From the NCBI GenBank assembly GCA_002396325.1, contig DGXM01000099.1, positions 1-11,211 on the forward strand: DNA of 11,211 nucleotides, read 5' to 3'. Below the pieces are notes generated by a model. That model was not told the DNA's origin. It made no database searches and saw only the letters and a list, made by a program, of their open reading frames with translations. Numbering within the stretch: position 1 is the stretch's first letter; each line of letters starts with the position of its first letter. The DNA comes from Treponema sp. UBA4232. GTDB lineage: Bacteria > Spirochaetota > Spirochaetia > Treponematales > Treponemataceae. A program made the translations under genes and the position numbers. Positions 6,732 through 11,211 of the stretch are shown here, one piece after another.

Positions 6732-6760
6732 ATTTTAACAAAATTTACAATATAAATCAA
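6732..6760 (-). promoter_or_regulatory. Sigma-70-type promoter of argS
   Basis: TTGATT (6760-6755), 17 bases, TAAAAT (6737-6732) on the minus strand: four and five of six consensus matches at ideal spacing, start near 6725. It lies about 35 bases from the head of the adjoining composite repeat, which it faces away from. Confidence 0.62.
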
Positions 6761-6853
6761 GATTCAGGCATGGAAATCAGTGTATTGAAAACTGGGGCTG
6801 TCTAAAAAAGGGATGTCATGCCAAACGAAGCTGTGTCATGCTGAACGAAGTTA

Positions 6854-6947
6854 TGTCATGCTGAACGTGGTTGCCTGCAACCGAATTCAGCATCTCTTGT
6901 ACAAGGGAGATCCCGAATCAAGTTCGGGATGACAGTGGTGACAAGCC
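6854..6947 (+). repeat. 94-bp perfect direct repeat, copy 1
   Basis: Identical base for base to 7004-7097. Contains both hairpin modules and the first GACAGTGGTGACAAGCC unit. Perfect identity indicates a recent duplication or gene conversion within the element. Confidence 0.92.
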
Positions 6948-7003
6948 TGGGATGACGGTAATGGCAAGTCTGGGATGACGGGGAATCATGCCGAACGAAG
7001 CTG

Positions 7004-7097
7004 TGTCATGCTGAACGTGGTTGCCTGCAACCGAATTCAGCATCTCTTGTACAAGGGAGATCCCGAATCAAGTTCGGGATGACAGTGGTGACAAGCC
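7004..7097 (+). repeat. 94-bp perfect direct repeat, copy 2
   Basis: Second copy of the 6854-6947 block, offset by 150 bases and running directly into the 23-bp tandem array. Confidence 0.92.
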
Positions 7098-7236
7098 AGG
7101 GATGACAGTGGTGACAAGCCAGGGATGACGGTGGTGACAAGCCAGGGATGACGGTGGTGGCAAGCCAGGGATGACGGTGGTGGCAAGCCTGGGATGACGG
7201 TGGTGGCAAGCCTGGGATGACGGTGGTGGCATGACA
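7076..7236 (+). repeat. 23-bp tandem repeat, about seven units
   Basis: Units start at 7076, 7099, 7122, 7145, 7168, 7191 and 7214, with consensus GGGATGACGGTGGTGGCAAG followed by CCA or CCT. Successive units differ by one or two bases in a graded way, and the last decays after about 18 bases. Two further units lie at 6926-6971. Head-to-tail with no spacers, so it is a minisatellite, not CRISPR. Unit number is likely to vary between strains. Confidence 0.92.
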
Positions 7237-7238
7237 GA

Positions 7239-8903
7239 TCAAAGAAACGAGCTTTCCGCCTTCATTTCACGTTTCATTTTGTACATAAGCGAATCCGCCC
7301 TGTTCTGTGCCTCGTAAAAGTCGGTCTTGGACTTCGGTGTGAACATGACATAGCCGTATGCCGCCGAAATCGGAACTCCGTTGATTTTTGTTTCGGAAAG
7401 ATAGCGGGTGTAGGTGTCGAGCATGGAAAGAACCACAGCTTCGGGAATCATTTTGTCAACATAAAGGAACTCGTCTCCGCCCACTCTGAAAATGTGACCG
7501 CTTCCTCCGGATGCGGATTTTATGCAGCCTGCGAATGCTTCAATCATGCGGTCGCCCTGGAGATGCCCGTAAGTGTCGTTCATTTTCTTCAGATTGTTCA
7601 TATCGAACATGACAAGACAGTATTCCTCGTTGTTCTCGTTCTTTTTGAAACGCTCGGTATACGAATACCAGGCCGTGTGGCTTTCAACTCCGGTCGCAAG
7701 GTCAACAAAGGCGAGCTGCTTGTAAAGTCCCGTCTGCTTTATGTCGTTTGCTCTTTCCACAGCCCTCTCGAAAATAATCAAAGCCAGCGACGCAAACATA
7801 ATGATGACTCCCAGGCTTATCAAGGAATCGCCTATATTCTGCGAGAGAAGATTTGTAATCACCAGAATGAAAACAACCATAAAGATGACGGCGGAAACAT
7901 TGAACACGGCAGTGAATTTCTTATTTGAAAACTGGATGCGGCGGTTCACGCAGAAAGCCCCGAAAGCGCAGGAAATGACCAGAAGCACATGGGTGGCATT
8001 GATTGAGGACGAAAGATCGCAGATGGAAAAAATCTGGAGAATCAACTGAACGGCCATCACAAGGGCATCAAGCACAAACAGCAGATGGACATAAATCTGA
8101 TTTTTCTCGGCTGATATGGATCTTATGAAAAAGAAAGTACCCATGAGAATCAAAAGCTGAATGGGATACTCAAGCATCCAGTGCAGGCCGGGGTTTCCGA
8201 AAAAGAGCTGCAGGACCCGCGACTCCTCAAGCTGCCACAGACCGACAAGAAACATGGTAATCGAAATGTGGAGCATGATGACGTCCAGATTGTTGTGAAA
8301 ACCGAAAAGCAGAGTGGACACCAAAAGAAAGATTCCCAGGAAAAAAAGCACCGAGCCTAAAATAACTTTTACGAAGTGCTCCTTCACAATGTACACAAAC
8401 ACCGAAAGACGGTCCCCCGCGACCACAGGATGAAACTCGCCTTTTCTCTCGCTGAATTCCGAATCCGCAGAAAGAGAAATGACGCCTTCAGTGCCGGATG
8501 GAATCTTCACCACGTGATTGAGAGAACGGTAAGACTTAAGCCATCCGGGACGTGGAGCGGATTTGTAGCTGTAGACGACATTTCCGTTTATGAGAAAATC
8601 CATATCCTGATGATGGGTGTAAAAGCAGATGTAATAGGATTCCTTCACCGCCGATGTTATGCGCTTGTGGATTACGCAGGACTCATTTTCACCGTCAAAG
8701 GTAAACGGGAGTGAAACAGGCACTTCCGAGCCGGCATCGTCAATATAAAACCAGCCTTCCACCTGAGTCACCTCCGTACCGCTCATAATCTTTACATTCC
8801 GGGATGAATTACCGGCAAAGACAACAATCACACTCAGCACAAAAATGAGAGCCGTTAAAATGACCGAGACTATAGTCTGCACTTTATTCGGGATGCTTTT
8901 CAT
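7239..8903 (-). CDS. Diguanylate cyclase with extracytoplasmic sensor and seven membrane helices (7TMR-DISM-like plus GGDEF)
   Basis: Encodes 554 residues from the ATG at 8903 (AGGA six bases upstream). Predicted to make c-di-GMP from two GTP at the inner membrane face. Order: membrane helix about 6-26; extracytoplasmic beta-rich domain about 30-170; seven hydrophobic helices about 172-380; short linker; GGDEF domain about 395-554. This matches 7TMR-DISM receptors, whose outer domain is usually thought to bind a small ligand, often carbohydrate-like. The active loop R-V-G-G-D-E-F is at 473-479 and intact, with a normal M-F-D-M-N-N-L-K-K-M-N-D metal and substrate segment near 432-443. The usual upstream RxxD inhibitory site is replaced by G/S residues, so product inhibition by that site is not expected. 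A TTG at 8924 in frame is a less likely start. The stop codon abuts the composite repeat. Ligand unknown. Confidence 0.9.
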   Translation of the reverse strand: MKSIPNKVQTIVSVILTALIFVLSVIVVFAGNSSRNVKIMSGTEVTQVEGWFYIDDAGSEVPVSLPFTFDGENESCVIHKRITSAVKESYYICFYTHHQDMDFLINGNVVYSYKSAPRPGWLKSYRSLNHVVKIPSGTEGVISLSADSEFSERKGEFHPVVAGDRLSVFVYIVKEHFVKVILGSVLFFLGIFLLVSTLLFGFHNNLDVIMLHISITMFLVGLWQLEESRVLQLFFGNPGLHWMLEYPIQLLILMGTFFFIRSISAEKNQIYVHLLFVLDALVMAVQLILQIFSICDLSSSINATHVLLVISCAFGAFCVNRRIQFSNKKFTAVFNVSAVIFMVVFILVITNLLSQNIGDSLISLGVIIMFASLALIIFERAVERANDIKQTGLYKQLAFVDLATGVESHTAWYSYTERFKKNENNEEYCLVMFDMNNLKKMNDTYGHLQGDRMIEAFAGCIKSASGGSGHIFRVGGDEFLYVDKMIPEAVVLSMLDTYTRYLSETKINGVPISAAYGYVMFTPKSKTDFYEAQNRADSLMYKMKREMKAESSFL

Positions 8904-9084
8904 TTCAAATCCTAACCTTGACAAAAAGGATTTCTTCCATTATATCCAAGAAAAAAATTTAAACAAGACTTCCTCCGCCGATTTTAAGAAAAAACTTATT
9001 CGTGCGGAGAATTCAATACATCGACATTCTGCATCGAGGCATGATGGTTTTGTGGTTTCCTTATAAACAAATCTCCGAATCATC
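8904..9084. other. Intergenic region between alpha-galactosidase and cyclase genes
   Basis: Holds the cyclase promoter at its left end. An inverted repeat CTCCGC (8973-8978) / GCGGAG (9004-9009) has a 25-base loop that contains a further TAAG/CTTA stem capped by six T on the minus strand. It may help end the alpha-galactosidase transcript, but no classical stem plus T-tract is present. Confidence 0.4.
8939..8966 (-). promoter_or_regulatory. Promoter of the diguanylate cyclase gene
   Basis: TTGTTT (8966-8961), 16 bases, perfect TATAAT (8944-8939) on the minus strand. Expected start near 8932, giving a leader of about 29 bases to the ATG at 8903. The upstream TTG alternative start at 8924 would have almost no leader. 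Confidence 0.55.
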
Positions 9085-10407
9085 TTAGAACAGGCTGATG
9101 AGAGCAGCTCCGTGCGGCGGAATGGTCCGGCTCACAATGGCATTTCCTTCAAGCGGGAACAGGTTCTTTTTTTCCCACAAATCGCGCACTGAATACGTTT
9201 TTGAAGGATTCACACCCGCTATGTCGCTGAGTCTTACCGTCACATCATTCTCTAAATCCGAAAGATTGAAAAGCGCAATGTTTACGGCCATTCCTTTTGC
9301 GGGACATCCGTTTCCATAACTTGCCCACACACACTGCTCTTCGTCTCTCATCACCTGGAATGCTCCATGGGTATTTTTTTCAAGGGAAAGCACCTCGCTG
9401 TTTGTGAGTAGGGACAAAGTAGCCTCGTCCATCTGCGGAAGATCCGTTCCTATCATCAGGGGACTGCGGAAAATGCACCAAAGAGTCATCATCGTCTTCT
9501 GTTCAGCCGGAGTGAGTCTTGTGGTCCACTCGCTGCCGAAGCCCTTTCCCAGCTTTCCGAGAGGAAGCATATCGCAGTCAGGCCAATTTCCTTCACCCAC
9601 ATGACGCTGCCACACTTCGCACCTCTCGAACATTGCCTTCAAAAGAGGCCAGGTGTCCCAGAAATCATCGGTGATGCGCCACATATTCGCATATTTTTCA
9701 AGGTGCCAGGCCTTTTCAATCACGGCAGGCCCCGGACTCAGCGAAAGAACCATCTGACGGCCGCTCCTTTCAATGGCACGGGCAATCATTTCGATTTCCT
9801 TTTCAGCTGAATAAGGATTGTGCGGATACATATTCGTGTTGCAGATGTCGTCCACCTTCACGTAGTCCACGCCCCAGTCTGCGTACAGGGAAAAAATGCT
9901 GTCGTAATATTCCTGGGCTCCTTTTTTGGTATAGTCCACACCGTACATGTCACCGTTCCATCGGCTTATGCTGAAGGGATTCGCTATCTGGTCGGCTGTC
10001 GCATCGGTTCCAAGGAGTTTCGTGTGGTTTGCGGCACAGATTCTGGGGATTCCACGCATAATGTGGATTCCGAATTTGAGTCCCAGTGAGTGGATGTAAT
10101 CTGCAAGGGGAGCAAATCCCTTTCCGCCTGCACTTGAAGGAAATCTGTTGGGGGCGGGAATCTGCCTTGAGTATTCGTCTATGCAGAATTTACTGAACGG
10201 AATGTACTGCACGGGATTCTGTGAGCCTGCGTCGGGGTCGGACCACTGAATATCGATGACAACATATTCCCAGCCGTACTGCTTGAGATTTTTTGCCATA
10301 TATTCAGCATTGGCTTTCACCTCGGCTTCCGTAACCATCGTATTGTAATAATCGTATGAATTCCATCCCATAGGAGGAAAAGGAGCTGCGTTGTCTTTTG
10401 AATACAT
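9085..10407 (-). CDS. GH27 family glycoside hydrolase, probable alpha-galactosidase
   Basis: Encodes 440 residues without signal peptide, so it is cytoplasmic. GH27 enzymes cleave terminal alpha-linked galactose, or N-acetylgalactosamine, with retention. Seen: the family opening P-P-M-G-W-N-S-Y at 11-18; V-I-D-I-Q-W near 50; W-G-V-D-Y-V-K-V-D-D at 178-187, where Asp186 is the expected nucleophile; W-R-I-T-D-D at 243-248, where Asp248 fits the acid/base in the R-x-x-x-D pattern; W-P-D-C-D-M-L-P-L-G near 275 (the W-N-D-P-D-M-L equivalent); and F-R-S-P-L-M-I-G-T-D near 313-322. A C-terminal beta domain runs from about 345. Likely substrates are imported raffinose-family or galactomannan fragments. 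Alternatives within GH27 (beta-L-arabinopyranosidase, alpha-N-acetylgalactosaminidase) are not excluded. Start set by AGGTGG three bases upstream. No transporter or sugar regulator is adjacent. Confidence 0.9.
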   Translation of the reverse strand: MYSKDNAAPFPPMGWNSYDYYNTMVTEAEVKANAEYMAKNLKQYGWEYVVIDIQWSDPDAGSQNPVQYIPFSKFCIDEYSRQIPAPNRFPSSAGGKGFAPLADYIHSLGLKFGIHIMRGIPRICAANHTKLLGTDATADQIANPFSISRWNGDMYGVDYTKKGAQEYYDSIFSLYADWGVDYVKVDDICNTNMYPHNPYSAEKEIEMIARAIERSGRQMVLSLSPGPAVIEKAWHLEKYANMWRITDDFWDTWPLLKAMFERCEVWQRHVGEGNWPDCDMLPLGKLGKGFGSEWTTRLTPAEQKTMMTLWCIFRSPLMIGTDLPQMDEATLSLLTNSEVLSLEKNTHGAFQVMRDEEQCVWASYGNGCPAKGMAVNIALFNLSDLENDVTVRLSDIAGVNPSKTYSVRDLWEKKNLFPLEGNAIVSRTIPPHGAALISLF

Positions 10408-10422
10408 AATCCACCTCGAAAA

Positions 10423-10451
10423 ATTATAACAGTCTGTCCGGCAGATTGCAA
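10423..10451 (-). promoter_or_regulatory. Sigma-70-type promoter of the GH27 gene
   Basis: TTGCAA (10451-10446), 17 bases, perfect TATAAT (10428-10423) on the minus strand; leader is only about 10 bases. The -35 sits immediately after the T-tract of the upstream terminator. A small palindrome ACAG-T-CTGT (10429-10437) lies in the spacer and could be an operator half, but this is weak. Confidence 0.68.
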
Positions 10452-10452
10452 G

Positions 10453-10484
10453 AAAAAAAAAGAGGCAGTCATAACGACAGCCTC
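10453..10484 (-). terminator. Rho-independent terminator of the small exported protein gene
   Basis: On the minus strand, GAGGCTGTC (10484-10476) pairs with GACTGCCTC (10470-10462) in eight of nine positions around a five-base loop, followed by nine T residues (10461-10453). Strong and well placed, about 40 bases after the stop codon. Confidence 0.9.
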
Positions 10485-10502
10485 CTAATTTAAGACAGAT
10501 TA

Positions 10503-10517
10503 TCCGGTTTTACCGGA
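10503..10517 (-). other. Stable 3'-UTR hairpin
   Basis: Perfect 6-bp stem TCCGGT/ACCGGA with a three-base loop, seven bases beyond the stop codon of the small exported protein and upstream of the main terminator. It could protect the mRNA end from exonucleases; it has no T-tract. Confidence 0.45.
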
Positions 10518-10523
10518 AACGCC

Positions 10524-10928
10524 TTAGTTCAATCCTGCGCCACCATCAACGTAAGGAATCTCAACCTCGTAAGGCTCGTCAGTCCAGTCACGGTCGATGT
10601 TCAAAGTCAGGCTTGAGCCCAAAGAAATCGGCTTTGTGAATGAATACTTGCGTCCCCACTCTGATGAGTAGAAGGAAATGGTTACACCAGAAAGACCAGC
10701 GCTCAGATTATAATTCTGAACATTGCTCTCCTTGAATGTAGCAATAACCTCGCCTGTGGTTGCATCGGAAAGAACAATCTGTCCTTCGCCGTTTGTGTCA
10801 GCAGAGAATGACCAGTTGGCGTTCCAGTTATTATCCTTCCAGGTTCCCTGAATTTCGCCTACTGAGAAAGCAAACGCGCTTGTCAAACCGATCAGTGCAA
10901 CTGCGACCAATGCGAAAATTTTCTTCAT
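10524..10928 (-). CDS. Small exported protein of unknown function
   Basis: Encodes 134 residues with a clear signal peptide (Lys2-Lys3, hydrophobic core, predicted cut after S-A-F-A at about residue 20), no lipobox Cys, so the mature ~12 kDa protein should be periplasmic or secreted. The mature part opens with G-T-W-K-D-N-N-W-N-A-N-W-S-F-S, an aromatic pattern seen at the start of small beta-barrel or lipocalin-like domains, and continues with alternating beta-strand-like segments and no Cys. The end is acidic (D-R-D-W-T-D-E-P-Y-E-V-E). I do not recognise the family. AGGAG seven bases upstream sets the start; a strong promoter and strong terminator make it a self-contained, probably highly expressed unit. 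Its position beside the GH27 gene gives no functional link because that gene has its own promoter. Confidence 0.82.
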   Translation of the reverse strand: MKKIFALVAVALIGLTSAFAFSVGEIQGTWKDNNWNANWSFSADTNGEGQIVLSDATTGEVIATFKESNVQNYNLSAGLSGVTISFYSSEWGRKYSFTKPISLGSSLTLNIDRDWTDEPYEVEIPYVDGGAGLN

Positions 10929-10959
10929 ACTTTTACTCCTGTATGATAAAGATATGCCT

Positions 10960-10987
10960 ATTATACTATGAAATCAAAATAATTCAA
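10960..10987 (-). promoter_or_regulatory. Sigma-70-type promoter of the small exported protein gene
   Basis: TTGAAT (10987-10982), 16 bases, perfect TATAAT (10965-10960) on the minus strand. Start near 10953, leader about 25 bases carrying the AGGAG site. Divergent from the sigma-28 promoter at 11008. Confidence 0.68.
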
Positions 10988-10988
10988 G

Positions 10989-11008
10989 AGAATTCCAAAA
11001 AAAATTCT
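10989..11008. other. Inverted repeat between divergent promoters
   Basis: AGAATT (10989-10994) and AATTCT (11003-11008) flank an eight-base A-rich loop, between the -35 of the leftward promoter and the -35 of the rightward one. It could be an operator or simply AT-rich spacer DNA. Confidence 0.3.
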
Positions 11009-11034
11009 AAAGTTTTTATTTTATCTGCCGATTT
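11008..11034 (+). promoter_or_regulatory. Near-consensus sigma-28 promoter firing rightwards
   Basis: TAAAGTTT (11008-11015), 11 bases, GCCGATTT (11027-11034) on the plus strand. The full enterobacterial FliA consensus is TAAAGTTT-N11-GCCGATAA, so spacing is exact and only the last two bases differ. Transcription would start near 11041 and leave the window. Confidence 0.65.
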
Positions 11035-11040
11035 ATGGAG

Positions 11041-11211
11041 ATTTTAAAGAAAAGACCAGCCTTGTCATCAACAGAACCGGTATTTTTTGCTCCACCCTTT
11101 CACTGAAGAATTTCAGAATCAACAGAAGAACCTACTCGGTAGCAGGGCTTCAGCATGAAACAAAATGCAAAGAGTTCAAAATGAGTCAGCAAAAAATCAA
11201 GGAATCCTCCC
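11041..11211 (+). other. Leader region after the sigma-28 promoter
   Basis: No complete gene. One reading frame is open from before 11041 to the window end, but its first ATG is at 11181. Other short ATG frames (11155, 11165) lack convincing ribosome sites. A small CTAC/GTAG hairpin lies near 11132-11142. The stretch may be a 5' leader of a gene mostly outside the window. Confidence 0.4.
11181..11211 (+). CDS. Possible start of a gene running off the right edge
   Basis: ATG at 11181 opens a frame encoding at least M-S-Q-Q-K-I-K-E-S-S and continuing out of the window. A weak AAGAG lies about six bases upstream. Its only real support is the sigma-28 promoter about 150 bases before it. The frame at 11165 is an alternative. 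No function can be given from ten residues. Confidence 0.25.
   Translation, partial: MSQQKIKESS

Larger units (their letters stand above)
6794..7236 (+). repeat. Composite palindromic repeat, right copy with internal duplication
   Basis: Opens with GGGGCTGTCTAAAAAA (6794-6809), closely matching the cap of the left copy. Then come ATGC-CGAACGAAG-type short units, the nested hairpin module (ATGCTGAA ... TTCAGCAT with inner GGTTG/CAACC), and an 8-bp ATCCCGAA/TTCGGGAT hairpin (6910-6930). A 94-bp block (6854-6947) repeats without mismatch at 7004-7097, a 150-bp period. The element ends in a 23-bp tandem array. Its right edge stops 2-3 bases short of the stop codon of the diguanylate cyclase gene. 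No transposase gene is present. Confidence 0.88.

Noticed and set aside
6562..6741. Extended N-terminus of ArgS starting at 6741
   Set aside because: The predicted transcript start near 6725 lies inside it, the extra 60 residues do not look like ArgS, and the ATG at 6561 has an ideal ribosome site.
7076..7236. CRISPR array
   Set aside because: Units are head-to-tail with no unique spacers, and no cas gene is nearby.
7006..7242. Minus-strand open frame of 78 codons rich in His and Pro
   Set aside because: It is the translation of the 23-bp tandem array and hairpin modules; the repeating peptide follows the DNA repeat and there is no promoter or ribosome site.
8960..8984. Sigma-28-like TAAA-N13-GCCGATTT on the plus strand
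   Set aside because: Spacer is two bases short and it would only give antisense RNA to the GH27 gene; probably chance.

Overview
The window looks like chromosomal DNA of a spirochaete, most likely a Treponema with moderate G+C. The main clue is two tandem genes for FlaA-type sheath proteins of periplasmic flagella. Two near-consensus sigma-28 promoters and a membrane-anchored cyclic-di-GMP enzyme pair fit this. Species assignment is inference; no rRNA or tRNA is present.

Layout. Positions 1-186 hold a palindromic composite repeat in minus orientation. A plus-strand gene at 319-1035 encodes a basic protein with a nuclease-like motif and a possible winged-helix tail. Everything from 1205 to 10928 is on the minus strand. 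Read in transcription order from the right: a small exported protein (10524-10928), a cytoplasmic GH27 alpha-galactosidase-like enzyme (9085-10407), a membrane diguanylate cyclase with seven membrane helices (7239-8903), a second copy of the composite repeat with a 23-bp tandem array (6794-7236), arginyl-tRNA synthetase (4693-6561), a membrane HD-GYP phosphodiesterase just behind argS (3423-4685), a flavin-reductase-fold protein (2910-3365), and the two flaA genes (1205-2653) with a terminator at 1103-1133. The last ~175 bases carry a plus-strand sigma-28 promoter firing out of the window, with at most the first codons of a gene.

How the parts work together. The flaA pair is one operon (18-nt gap). 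It appears to have two promoters: a perfect-consensus sigma-70 site and, about 85 bp closer to the gene, a sigma-28 site. This would give basal plus flagellar-hierarchy control. The cyclase and phosphodiesterase on either side of argS could make and destroy the same second messenger, each with its own extracytoplasmic sensor; in spirochaetes c-di-GMP affects motility. The alpha-galactosidase lacks a signal peptide, so it should act on imported galactosides. Most genes have their own recognisable promoter, so apart from flaA-flaA and argS-HD-GYP these are single-gene units.

Most unusual content: (i) the two composite repeats, which share a capped, ordered structure like a small non-autonomous element; (ii) the nuclease-like gene beside one of them; (iii) the regulatory architecture upstream of flaA. 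I did not find a clear new multi-gene defence or biosynthetic system.
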